DNA from: Pseudomonas helleri
Lineage (GTDB): Bacteria; Pseudomonadota; Gammaproteobacteria; Pseudomonadales; Pseudomonadaceae
Length of the DNA: 64,000 nt
Direction: 5' to 3'
Assembly (NCBI RefSeq): GCF_001043025.1
Contig: NZ_JYLD01000005.1
Span: forward strand, 248,001 to 312,000
The notes below the pieces were generated by a model. It did not search any database. It worked only from the letters and a program-made list of their open reading frames with translations, and was not told the origin of the DNA. Positions 28,611 through 36,666 of this stretch are shown piece after piece (the first letter of the stretch is position 1; each line of letters opens with the position of its first letter). A program made the position numbers and the translations under genes.

Positions 28611-28671
28611 GATCGTGCCTGTGAGCAAGGGGTGCTCAGTGTAAGGGCAATGTACGAAAAACACATGGACA

Positions 28672-28741
28672 CTGTAGGAGTGAGCTCGCCTCGCGATCTT
28701 TTATAAAGATCAAAAGATCGCGAGCAAGCTCGCTCCTACAG
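28672..28741. repeat. REPIN-type palindrome
   Basis: CTGTAGGAGTGAGCTCGCC and TCGCGATCTTTT mirrored by AAAAGATCGCGA and GCAAGCTCGCTCCTACAG around a short loop. It lies 11 bases beyond the fpvA stop codon and may stabilise or end that transcript. Confidence 0.88.
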
Positions 28742-28752
28742 ATTTTGCGGGG

Positions 28753-31227
28753 TTAGAAGGTGTATTTAGTCGTCAACGACAGGCTGCGTGGCTCGCCGTA
28801 GTAAACGGTGCTGAAGTTACCCAGGCCCGACAGGTACTTTTTGTCGAACACGTTGTTGGCGTTGAGGTTGAACGACAGGTGTTCGTTGTAATCGTAGCGG
28901 GTCATCAGGTTAACCAGCGCGTAGCTGTTCTGCTCGATGATGTCGTAGTCGCCTTTCGGGTCGTTCCAGATCCGCCCGTAGAACGGGCTCTGCCAGTTCA
29001 CGCCACCGCCCACAGTGACTTTGTTCAACGCGCCTGGCAGGCGATAGGTGGTGAACACCCGTGCCACGTTTTCAGGCTTGGTGGTTTCCAGCGGGAAGCC
29101 ATACAGGCGCTTGCCGTCATCGGTTTTGGTCTGGGCGTAGGTGTAGCCCGCCATGATGTTCCAGTCCGGCATCAACTCACCGGCCAGTTCAAACTCGATG
29201 CCTTTGGTTTTGGCTCCATCAACCGACTCGTAGAAGTCGCGACCGGTATCCGCGTCTGTGCCGGCGTAGATCGGCAGTTTTTTCTGCTCGGTGCGGAACA
29301 CCGCCACGGTCGCGTTCAGGCGGCCGCCAAAGTATTCACCCTTCAAGCCGATTTCGTAGCTGTTGCCTTCGGTAGGTGGCAGGTTGGTGTTGGACTGGCT
29401 GCGCTCGGTCACCGGTTTGTAGATCGAGGTGTAGCTGGCATAGGTTGAGTAGGTGTCGTTCAGGTCATACACCACACCTGCATAAGGCGTGACTTTACCG
29501 TGCTGCTTGGAGGTGGTTTTGTTGTCGCTGAATGCAGACGACTGCACGTAATACTTGTAGGTGTCGTTGTATTGGAAGTCGCTCAGGCGGCTACCCAAAA
29601 TGACCGACAAGTCGTCCGCAGGTTTGAAGCGGGCCGCAATGTAGGCACTGTTCTGATTGGTGTTTTTTTCGTACTTGCCGTTTTTCGGGAAATCCGGTTT
29701 CGGGTAATGGCCCTTCCAGTCAAAGATACTGCCGGGTACCTCACCGAACGCGCTGCCATCGAAGGTCGCGCCGGTTTGGCGTGACGACTGCGATGTAGCG
29801 CCGACGACCAGTTCATGTTCGCGGCCGAACAGGGTGAAAGGGCCTGTCGCATTGATGTCGGCGGTGGTTTGTACGCGATGGCCTTCCCACTTGCCCCAGT
29901 AAAAGAACATGCCCTCACCAGTCACCGGGTCCGGGGTGCCGCCACTGGCCGAGCCCAGTTGGGTGTCGTGGTCGTTGGTTTGCTGGTTCAGCGTGCCTTT
30001 GACCTTCCAGTCGTTGGCAAAGGTGTGCTCAAGGGAGGCGAAGGTGGTTTGCGCGACGACATCACGACGGCTCCAGTCCGTGGCCGGGTTGAACGAGCGG
30101 CTGAAGTCGGTCTTGCTGTAGTCAGAGAAGTAGTACGGGTTACCGGTCCAGGACGAGCCGCGCGGCTTGATTTTTTGATAGTCCATGCCGAAGGTGAACA
30201 GCGTGTCGGGGGTCAGATCGGCTTCGATGATGCCGTAGAACACGTCATTCTTTTTGGAATAATGGTCGCGGTACGAGTCTGCGTCCTGGTACACCGCCAC
30301 CACGCGGCCGCGCACGCTGCCGTCTTCATTCAACGGGCCGGAAATATCGCCTTCGGTGCGGTAATCATCCCATGAGCCGACGCTGCCGCTGACCGATGCC
30401 TTGAATTCGCGGGTCGGTTTTTTGCGGATCAGGTTGACCGTGGCCGAAGGCTCGCCCGAGCCGGACAGCAGGCCCGTTGCCCCCTTGATGATATCGACGC
30501 GGTCGTACAGGGCCATGTCGACCTTGGTCGCGCCTTCATCGAACACACCGTCGTACTGGCTGTTGACGCCGTCGTACTGGAAGTTGGTGATGGCATAGCC
30601 ACGCGCCGAGTACTCCATGCGGTCACTGTCGTAGGCCTGGGTCGAAATGCCCGGCGCATTGCGCAGCACATCGCCGATGCTTTGCGCTGCCTGGTCGTTC
30701 ATCAACTGGCGGGTGATCACGGTCACGGTCTGCGGGGTTTCGCGGATCGACAACGGCAACTTGGTCGAACTGGCGGTAGCGCCTGTGGTGTACGAGCCGG
30801 AGTCTTCAGTGATCAGCGTGTTGCCCAGGCCCTTGCCGGTAATGGTTGTGGCGCCCAACTCCAGGCCTTTGCCCTGATGGGTGTTGATAATCACTGTATT
30901 GCCATTGAGCTGATAGGAAATCCCGCTGCCTTGCAGCAGGGCTTCCAGTGCCTGGATGGGCTCAAGCGAACCCGACACCGAATGCGATTTGATCCCTTGC
31001 ACCTGATCCGGGCTGTACAGCACTTGCAGGTTGGCCTGCTTGCCAAACTCGTTCAGTGCGCTGGCCAGCGACTGTGCCGGAATGTTCACCGCGACCGGGG
31101 CGGCCTGAACCAGTGAAGAGCCTAGTAAAACCGATGCCACAAAGGCGCTGGACAACAGGGTGCGGCGCACAGTCTGACGCTGGGTAGCGATCGCGAGAGG
31201 TGTCCGGCTCAAGGTTGGTCGTTGCAT
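28753..31227 (-). CDS. fpvA: TonB-dependent ferripyoverdine receptor (FpvA-like)
   Basis: 824 residues. A signal peptide ends about SSLVQA-AP (residue 43), followed by the STN signalling domain (about 44-120, IPAQSLASALNEFGKQANLQV), the plug (about 135-270, SIRETPQTVTVITRQLM) and a 22-strand barrel ending in phenylalanine (TKYTF), the Bam signal. STN-bearing receptors relay ligand binding to a FecR-type anti-sigma factor. Position next to pvdE makes ferripyoverdine the likely ligand; a related siderophore is possible. I found no TAAAT-N16-CGT promoter in the 190 bases upstream, although a GCGTCT element at 31281-31286 resembles the minus-10 of iron-starvation sigma factors. Confidence 0.8.
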   Translation of the reverse strand: MQRPTLSRTPLAIATQRQTVRRTLLSSAFVASVLLGSSLVQAAPVAVNIPAQSLASALNEFGKQANLQVLYSPDQVQGIKSHSVSGSLEPIQALEALLQGSGISYQLNGNTVIINTHQGKGLELGATTITGKGLGNTLITEDSGSYTTGATASSTKLPLSIRETPQTVTVITRQLMNDQAAQSIGDVLRNAPGISTQAYDSDRMEYSARGYAITNFQYDGVNSQYDGVFDEGATKVDMALYDRVDIIKGATGLLSGSGEPSATVNLIRKKPTREFKASVSGSVGSWDDYRTEGDISGPLNEDGSVRGRVVAVYQDADSYRDHYSKKNDVFYGIIEADLTPDTLFTFGMDYQKIKPRGSSWTGNPYYFSDYSKTDFSRSFNPATDWSRRDVVAQTTFASLEHTFANDWKVKGTLNQQTNDHDTQLGSASGGTPDPVTGEGMFFYWGKWEGHRVQTTADINATGPFTLFGREHELVVGATSQSSRQTGATFDGSAFGEVPGSIFDWKGHYPKPDFPKNGKYEKNTNQNSAYIAARFKPADDLSVILGSRLSDFQYNDTYKYYVQSSAFSDNKTTSKQHGKVTPYAGVVYDLNDTYSTYASYTSIYKPVTERSQSNTNLPPTEGNSYEIGLKGEYFGGRLNATVAVFRTEQKKLPIYAGTDADTGRDFYESVDGAKTKGIEFELAGELMPDWNIMAGYTYAQTKTDDGKRLYGFPLETTKPENVARVFTTYRLPGALNKVTVGGGVNWQSPFYGRIWNDPKGDYDIIEQNSYALVNLMTRYDYNEHLSFNLNANNVFDKKYLSGLGNFSTVYYGEPRSLSLTTKYTF

Positions 31228-31280
31228 GTCGTGCCTAGGCTCCGTAGAAAAATTCTTTCTTGTTAATGGGAATAGTTATT

Positions 31281-31286
31281 AGACGC
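31281..31286 (-). promoter_or_regulatory. possible iron-starvation sigma minus-10 element of fpvA
   Basis: On the minus strand GCGTCTAATAACTATT starts 54 bases before the fpvA ATG. CGTC is the usual minus-10 core of FecI-type promoters. No matching minus-35 box was found at normal spacing. Confidence 0.25.
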
Positions 31287-31357
31287 AGCACGATTGAAAA
31301 ACCGGATAAAAGTTCCTGAAAAAAATTAGCCGTGCTCTCAGCTGTGGTCGAAAACCT

Positions 31358-31388
31358 CTGTAGGAGCGAGCTCGCCTCGCGGTCTTTT
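31358..31388. repeat. single REP half-site
   Basis: CTGTAGGAGCGAGCTCGCC followed by TCGCGGTCTTTT, the left arm of the family without its mirror arm, between pvdE and fpvA. Confidence 0.7.
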
Positions 31389-31416
31389 GCTCTTCAAGCA
31401 GGCTGAGAGCCGGGAA

Positions 31417-33081
31417 TTACGCCACGTCCAGCGCCGTGCTGACCTTGCCGCTGTCCATGCGCACCAATTGATCGGCAACGTCGAAATAACGGTCGTCGTG
31501 GGAGATCACGATGATGGTTTTGCCCAGGCGCTTAAGGTCCGGCAGCAGTTCGGTGTAGAAAATCCGCCTGAAGGTCGGGTCTTGGTCGGCCGCCCATTCG
31601 TCAAACACCAGCACCGGGCGCTCTTCCAGCCAGGCGTTGACCAGAGCCAGACGCTTGCGTTGCCCGGTCGAGAGGTCGGTGGTGCTGAACTGGCCGTCGG
31701 TGATGCTGACCTTGTGCGCAATTTCCAGGCGCTTGAGGTACTGCTCGGCGTCCTGGGGGATGTGCATGTCGCCTTGCACCACGTCATCGAACAGGTAGTA
31801 GTCGGCAAAAATGGTGGTGAACAACTGCCGATAGTCATCGCGGGTTTCAGCTGACACGGGCTGGTCATTAAGGCGGATCTCACCCTGTTGCGGTGCATAC
31901 AGGCCCAGCAGCAACTTGATCAGGGTGGTTTTGCCGCAGCCGTTTTCGCCGACAATAAACACAATGTCGCCTTGCTTGATCGTCAGGTTCACCGGGCCGA
32001 GGCGGAACGGGGCGCTGCCGTCCACGGGCGGGAAGCTGTAGCTCACGTCCACCAGTTGCAGGCTGTTGAGGGTCTTGTCAGGTGCGTCCTGTGCGTTGAG
32101 CAGCAGGTGCGGCTCGGGCGAGTTGAACTGTTCGGACAAGTCGGCAATGCGCCGGAAGGCGATTTGCGCACGACTGATGATCGGCAGGGTGCTGATCAAG
32201 TGCTCCAGCGGGCCTTTCATGTACAGCAACACCAGGACAAAACCGCTGATGACTTCGGGGTTGCCGCTGGGCCAAAACGACTGCATGGCCAGCGCCAGGC
32301 CGATGACCACGAAAAACAGCATCGAACCGAGGCTTTTGGCGATGACGAAGGTGTTGATCGAGCGCACCTGAATGTCACAGATTTTTTGCGCCGTGCGCTG
32401 AATGCCGGAGACAAACATCCGTTGCCGACGGGGGCGGTGAATACGCAGTTCCTTGGCGCCTTCGGCAATTGCGTTGTAATGCTTTTGCAGCTCGTCTTCG
32501 GCTTCACGGGCTTCGGCAAACCCGTTGAGGCCGTAGCCGCGGGCGATGTACTGGATCACCGTGCCGATGGCGATTGCTACGAGCATCATCACAAACATCG
32601 GCCACGACAGCATGGCCAGATAGCCCATGCAACCCAGGGTCACGGTCAGCGAAATCGCCAGTGGGGCAAAAGCGAAGGCGAAGTCGCTGATGGTGTCGAC
32701 GTCATGGGTCAGTACCGGAATCAGCCGGTGGCTGCGGTAACGTTCAATGTGCGAGATGGGCGCCGAAAGCACCTTTTCGCCGAGCTCTCGGCGCAGGGTG
32801 GCGATGATGTGCTGGCCGACATAATTGCTGCCGATGTCGGAACAAATACTGCTGATCAGCGCCAGCACGCACAGCCCGGCAAACAGCGCGACCACCTGTT
32901 GGGTGAGCCCGCTTTCGGCGTGCAGGGCACTGTTGATGGTCGCCAGCAGCACCGTCACGCTTAACCCGCCGATCATGCCCAGCACGATCGACAGGCTGAC
33001 GATCAAACGAAAAGGCTTGAGCAGAATAAACAGTTCTCGAAGAACCCCGGGCGATGTCCGGGGCGTGGCAGGCTGGCTCAT
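31417..33081 (-). CDS. pvdE: pyoverdine precursor ABC exporter PvdE
   Basis: 554 residues, a fused membrane plus ATPase exporter that moves the acylated ferribactin precursor into the periplasm. Six hydrophobic segments (about 20-310) precede the ATPase domain with Walker A GENGCGKTT, signature LSTGQRKRL and Walker B VLVFDEW. The length matches PvdE. The frame starts with TTG at 33087; the ATG at 33081 (MSQPATP) has AAGGAA upstream. An exact PvdS-type promoter lies 43 bases upstream. The nucleotide-binding motifs are intact, so the protein should function. Confidence 0.92.
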   Translation of the reverse strand: MSQPATPRTSPGVLRELFILLKPFRLIVSLSIVLGMIGGLSVTVLLATINSALHAESGLTQQVVALFAGLCVLALISSICSDIGSNYVGQHIIATLRRELGEKVLSAPISHIERYRSHRLIPVLTHDVDTISDFAFAFAPLAISLTVTLGCMGYLAMLSWPMFVMMLVAIAIGTVIQYIARGYGLNGFAEAREAEDELQKHYNAIAEGAKELRIHRPRRQRMFVSGIQRTAQKICDIQVRSINTFVIAKSLGSMLFFVVIGLALAMQSFWPSGNPEVISGFVLVLLYMKGPLEHLISTLPIISRAQIAFRRIADLSEQFNSPEPHLLLNAQDAPDKTLNSLQLVDVSYSFPPVDGSAPFRLGPVNLTIKQGDIVFIVGENGCGKTTLIKLLLGLYAPQQGEIRLNDQPVSAETRDDYRQLFTTIFADYYLFDDVVQGDMHIPQDAEQYLKRLEIAHKVSITDGQFSTTDLSTGQRKRLALVNAWLEERPVLVFDEWAADQDPTFRRIFYTELLPDLKRLGKTIIVISHDDRYFDVADQLVRMDSGKVSTALDVA

Positions 33082-33124
33082 AAACAAGAGTTCCTTGGCT
33101 CAAGGGAAGGGCAGTCTCTTGTGA

Positions 33125-33148
33125 ACGAGTGATTGGGGTGGGGATTTA
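33125..33148 (-). promoter_or_regulatory. PvdS iron-starvation promoter of pvdE
   Basis: Reading the minus strand, GCTAAATCCCC contains TAAAT (plus-strand 33144-33148), then exactly 16 bases, then CGT (33125-33127). TAAAT-N16-CGT is the known IS box for the sigma factor PvdS, including the preferred flanks CTAAATCCC. Confidence 0.8.
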
Positions 33149-33173
33149 GCCGCTGCAACAGGTTGAGAATGAA

Positions 33174-33262
33174 CCTGTGGGAGCGGGCTTGCTCGCGATA
33201 GCATTACCGGGGACGACAGACAAACTGAGCCGCCCGTATCGCGAGCAAGCCCGCTCCTACAA
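33174..33262. repeat. REPIN-type palindrome, second class
   Basis: GGGAGCGGGCTTGCTCGCGAT and ATCGCGAGCAAGCCCGCTCC flank about 45 unique bases. This class differs from the GCGATCTTTT class and recurs at 43.1 kb. It lies between pvdO and the pvdE promoter. Confidence 0.88.
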
Positions 33263-33276
33263 TAAGGTTATGGGCT

Positions 33277-34137
33277 TTAAAGATCGCGCTCAACCCTGAA
33301 GCCGATCCAGTCGCCACGGGTTTGCGGGTAAATGTCGTTACGGTTGCCCGAGCGTGAGAACACCGGGGCTTCGCCCCAGTCATTGCCGCGGATCTGCATC
33401 AGTTCGCCCGCGCACTCAGTCACCCAGGCGCTGCCATCGGTGGGTGCGCCCACGTAGTCGTTGTGTTTGCAGTCTGCGAGCCATTCGTACACGTTGCCGT
33501 GCATGTCATACACGCCAAAGGCGTTGGCCGGGTAGCTGCCGACCGGCGAGCTGTAGCTGTAGCCATCTGCAGGGCCGTAGGTATTGGCGTGCTTGGCGAT
33601 GCTGTAGGGCTTGCCTTCATCCATCGGGAACGGGAAAGGCCCGGTCGATCCGGCCCTGGCGGCGTATTCGCGGGTGGCCTCGCTGACCATGCGGTACGGC
33701 TTGCCGGTCTTTTTTGCCAGCCAGCTGACATATTGCTTAACGTCTTCAAAGTCCATGCACACCGCGGGCTGACGCGGCCCCTGCGGGTAGCTGGGTTTGC
33801 TCGCCGTGCATTTGCGCCCGGGGCGGTCGTCGCCGTCGGCAATCTTGACCCCGGTTTCCTTGATGTACGCATCAAATTCGCCTGCCGTGACTTGAAAGCG
33901 GCTGATCGCCACCGGCTTGCTGAAGGTCACGGTGTGCATCGGGCCTTCATCAGGTTCGCGGCCGACTTCATCGTCAGGGGTGCCCATGACGAAACTGCCC
34001 GCCGGCAGCACCACCATTTGCGGGCAGTTTTTGCAATCTTGAAAGACCGTGCCCGGTTCGGCAGCCGGGGCAGCGTGGGCCAAGGCGGGCAGGGCACTGG
34101 CGAACAACAGGCAATACAGCGGTTTTAGCGTGGGCAT
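33277..34137 (-). CDS. pvdO: pyoverdine maturation protein PvdO
   Basis: 286 residues with a signal peptide (MPTLKPLYCLLFASALPALAHA), hence periplasmic. The body is a formylglycine-generating-enzyme-like (SUMF1) fold with MVVLPAGSFVMGTPDDE at the start and HGNVYEWLADC, RGNDWGEAPVF and GFRVERDL at the end. PvdO is known to oxidise dihydropyoverdine to the final chromophore. A GTG at 34152 overlaps the pvdM stop, but the ATG at 34137, with a GAAG run upstream, restores a clean signal peptide. It lies 11 bases after pvdM; pvdN, usually between them, is absent. Confidence 0.9.
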   Translation of the reverse strand: MPTLKPLYCLLFASALPALAHAAPAAEPGTVFQDCKNCPQMVVLPAGSFVMGTPDDEVGREPDEGPMHTVTFSKPVAISRFQVTAGEFDAYIKETGVKIADGDDRPGRKCTASKPSYPQGPRQPAVCMDFEDVKQYVSWLAKKTGKPYRMVSEATREYAARAGSTGPFPFPMDEGKPYSIAKHANTYGPADGYSYSSPVGSYPANAFGVYDMHGNVYEWLADCKHNDYVGAPTDGSAWVTECAGELMQIRGNDWGEAPVFSRSGNRNDIYPQTRGDWIGFRVERDL

Positions 34138-34148
34138 GGTTAAACACT

Positions 34149-35495
34149 TCACTGGGAGATAGGGTTGGCGGCTTTTTGCACGGTGTCCCAGACCCGCAGG
34201 AAATTACCGCCCCAAAGCTTGGCGATGTCGGCTTCTGAATAGCCGCGCTGGAGCAGCTCGGCGGTGACGTTGCGGGTCTCGCTCACGTCTTTCCAGCCTT
34301 CCAGGCCGCCGCCATCGTTGAAGTCAGAGCTGATACCGACATGGTCGATGCCGATTTTTTTCACCGCGTAGTCAATGGCATCGCCGTAGTCTTTCAAGGT
34401 GGCTTTGGGCTCATGCTCGACGATGTCGTACAGCCCGCTGGCGTATTGGCCGAAACGTTGTTCTGGCCACACGGTAATGATCGCGTCACCGGGCATCAGG
34501 GCCATTTCGAGGTTGTGCAAGGGCGGCAAATCAAACTGGCTGCGCAGGGTATTGAGCTTGTCCTGGCTGGCCTGGCTCAGCGGGCGCAAGTAAGTGCCGA
34601 AACCGACAATTTGCACCACGCCGCCAGTGTCTTTGATCCGTTGCATGTCCTTGTCGCTGAGATTGCGCGGGATGTCGACCAGCGCCCGTGGGGCAGAGTG
34701 CGACGCCACCAGCGGGGTACGGCTGAGCTGGCTGACTTGCTCCAGCGCTTTGCTCGACATTTGCGAAACGTCGATGATCACGCCCAGATCGTTCAAGCGC
34801 TTGACGGCCTGTTTGCCGGTGTCTGACAGACCGTTCAGGGCGTCGGGGGTGTCATTGAAAAAGGGCAGCGGGCGTGAAGAGTCGGCCCAGTCGTTGTTGC
34901 CGACATAGCTGAAGCCGAACATGCGCATGCCGCGCGCGGCCCATTTGTCCAGTTGGTTCAGGTCATTACCCAATGGGTAGGCGTTGAGCATGCTGATAAA
35001 AATCGCAAACTTGCCTTCGCCGTGCAGACGCCGGAAATCATCCGGGGTGTAGGCAATGGCCACTTGCTCGGGAAAGTCACGCACTATGGCGCTGATGATG
35101 GTGTAGCGCACCTCTTGATCATTACGCACGGCGTCGACAAAGCCTGCGGTTGGGCGGTGCGGGGCGTTCGGACCGTTCCAGATTTCTGGCCAGCCGAAGA
35201 TCGTCAGCGCGGCGCCCGACAACCGGCCTTTGGCTGCCTTGACCAGGTCGAACTGGCCGGGGCCGTCTTTGTCGGCTTCATTGCCTGCGCTGCCGAACTC
35301 CAGCGGCACGGTGATATGGCTGTCGAATGACAGCAGGCGGTTTTGCAGTTCATCGGCCTGTTTGACGATGCTCAGCGGGTAGCCGGCATTGCCTTTGTAA
35401 AACGCGTCCCAGGCCAAAAATCCGCCGCCGATGGCCACGGCCAGCGCCAGAGGAATACCGATAAACAGGGCTTTTTTGCTGCGTGATTTAGTCAT
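34149..35495 (-). CDS. pvdM: periplasmic dipeptidase-like pyoverdine maturation protein PvdM
   Basis: 448 residues from MTKSRSKKALFIG, with an N-terminal membrane anchor (about residues 10-30). The rest is a renal-dipeptidase (M19) fold: DSHITVPLEF near the start, VIIDVSQMSSKALEQV, PLVASHSAPRALVDIPRNLSD and VGISSDFNDGG hold metal-site residues, although the canonical first DxH appears as DSH. PvdM is required in the periplasm for chromophore maturation by PvdP. An alternative ATG at 35501 adds two residues. An IS-box promoter lies about 50 bases upstream, and pvdO follows in the same transcript. Confidence 0.9.
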   Translation of the reverse strand: MTKSRSKKALFIGIPLALAVAIGGGFLAWDAFYKGNAGYPLSIVKQADELQNRLLSFDSHITVPLEFGSAGNEADKDGPGQFDLVKAAKGRLSGAALTIFGWPEIWNGPNAPHRPTAGFVDAVRNDQEVRYTIISAIVRDFPEQVAIAYTPDDFRRLHGEGKFAIFISMLNAYPLGNDLNQLDKWAARGMRMFGFSYVGNNDWADSSRPLPFFNDTPDALNGLSDTGKQAVKRLNDLGVIIDVSQMSSKALEQVSQLSRTPLVASHSAPRALVDIPRNLSDKDMQRIKDTGGVVQIVGFGTYLRPLSQASQDKLNTLRSQFDLPPLHNLEMALMPGDAIITVWPEQRFGQYASGLYDIVEHEPKATLKDYGDAIDYAVKKIGIDHVGISSDFNDGGGLEGWKDVSETRNVTAELLQRGYSEADIAKLWGGNFLRVWDTVQKAANPISQ

Positions 35496-35546
35496 CGCCA
35501 TCTCAGTAGAAATCCGCCGCTATACGGCCTTTGCTATCAGGAGGGG

Positions 35547-35570
35547 ACGAGGGGATGACGCAGAAATTTA
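35547..35570 (-). promoter_or_regulatory. PvdS iron-starvation promoter of pvdM-pvdO
   Basis: On the minus strand TAAAT (plus 35566-35570) is followed by exactly 16 bases and CGT (plus 35547-35549), within GTCTAAATTT. It matches the IS-box definition and sits about 50 bases before pvdM. Confidence 0.72.
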
Positions 35571-35693
35571 GACGGGGGTTTGGGGCGTTGGAGTGATCGT
35601 TCTATCTGTGGAACGATATAATTCAAAATTGCCATCTAGTGCTATGGGTGATGCGAATCTATAGTGGTTGCCATGCATGACAGGAGGTGCAAC

Positions 35694-36554
35694 ATGAAAA
35701 ACATTATGGGTCTCTACACCGCGCCACGAGGTCATTGGGTCGGCGATGGCTTCCCGGTGCGCACGTTGTTTTCCTACGACACGATGGGCAAGCACATCAG
35801 CCCGTTCCTTTTGCTGGATTACGCGGGCCCAGCCGAGTTCACGCCGACCACTGAGCGTCGTGGCGTCGGGCAACACCCGCATCGCGGCTTCGAGACAGTG
35901 ACCATCGTCTATAAAGGCGAAGTTGAACACCGTGACTCCACCGGCAACGGCGGGATCATCGGGCCCGGTGATGTGCAGTGGATGACGGCGGCGTCCGGCA
36001 TCCTTCACGAAGAGTTCCACTCAGAGGCGTTTGCCCGCAGTGGCGGTGCACTGGAAATGGTCCAGCTGTGGGTGAATCTGCCCGCCAAGGACAAAATGGC
36101 CAAGCCGGGTTACCAAGGCATTCTGGACCGCGAAATTCCACAGTTGGCGCTCAAGGACAATGCCGGCACCTTGCGTTTGATTGCCGGTGAGTTCGATGGC
36201 ACACGTGGCCCGGCGCGTACGTTCACTGACATCGATGTGTGGGACATACGCCTGAACGCGGGCAAGTCGGCAACCTTTGACCTGCCTGCGGGCCGCAACT
36301 CGGCGCTGGTTGTGTTGCACGGCACGGTTGAGGTTAATGGCGCGCAAGCAGTGGGCGAAGGCCAACTGGCGCTGTTCGAACGTGAAGGCACGCAGATAAA
36401 ACTGCACGCCAGTCACGATGCCGTGTTGTTGATTCTCAGCGGTGAGCCGATCGACGAGCCCATCGTTGGTCACGGTCCGTTTGTGATGAACAGCGAGGCT
36501 GAGATTCATCAGGCGTTCAGGGACTTCCAGTCGGGCAAGTTCGGCCGGATGTAA
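35694..36554 (+). CDS. pirin family protein
   Basis: 286 residues, bicupin of the pirin family. The metal-binding cupin motif appears as HPHRGFETVTIVYKGEVEHRD (the three histidines and a glutamate) around residues 63-83. Bacterial pirins are soluble; some are quercetin dioxygenases and others regulate metabolism through pyruvate dehydrogenase. The ATG at 35694 follows an excellent AGGAGGTGC. It is divergent from pvdM and not obviously linked to siderophore function. Confidence 0.88.
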   Translation: MKNIMGLYTAPRGHWVGDGFPVRTLFSYDTMGKHISPFLLLDYAGPAEFTPTTERRGVGQHPHRGFETVTIVYKGEVEHRDSTGNGGIIGPGDVQWMTAASGILHEEFHSEAFARSGGALEMVQLWVNLPAKDKMAKPGYQGILDREIPQLALKDNAGTLRLIAGEFDGTRGPARTFTDIDVWDIRLNAGKSATFDLPAGRNSALVVLHGTVEVNGAQAVGEGQLALFEREGTQIKLHASHDAVLLILSGEPIDEPIVGHGPFVMNSEAEIHQAFRDFQSGKFGRM

Positions 36555-36567
36555 CCCAGGATCTTGT

Positions 36568-36666
36568 AGTCGCTGACGAGGTACGAAGGCTGCGATGGGT
36601 TGCGCAGCGACCCCAATCGGCGGTCCTGCGGCCCGCATCGCAGCCTTCGTGCCTCGTCAGCGACTA
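36568..36666. repeat. inverted repeat with 31-base arms
   Basis: Arms at 36568-36598 (TAGTCGCTGACGAGG...) and 36636-36666 (...CCTCGTCAGCGACTA) differ by one base and flank 37 bases. The arm sequence is the same as part of the 12.4 kb array unit. It lies between the convergent pirin and PAS-GGDEF-EAL genes, overlapping the 3' end of the latter by three bases, and may end both transcripts. Confidence 0.87.

Noticed and set aside
31228..31416. PvdS IS box upstream of fpvA
   Set aside because: No TAAAT followed at 16-17 bases by CGT was found on the minus strand; only a weak GCGTCT element is listed.
34138..34148. Remnant of pvdN between pvdO and pvdM
   Set aside because: Only 11 bases separate the two genes, so no remnant can exist there.
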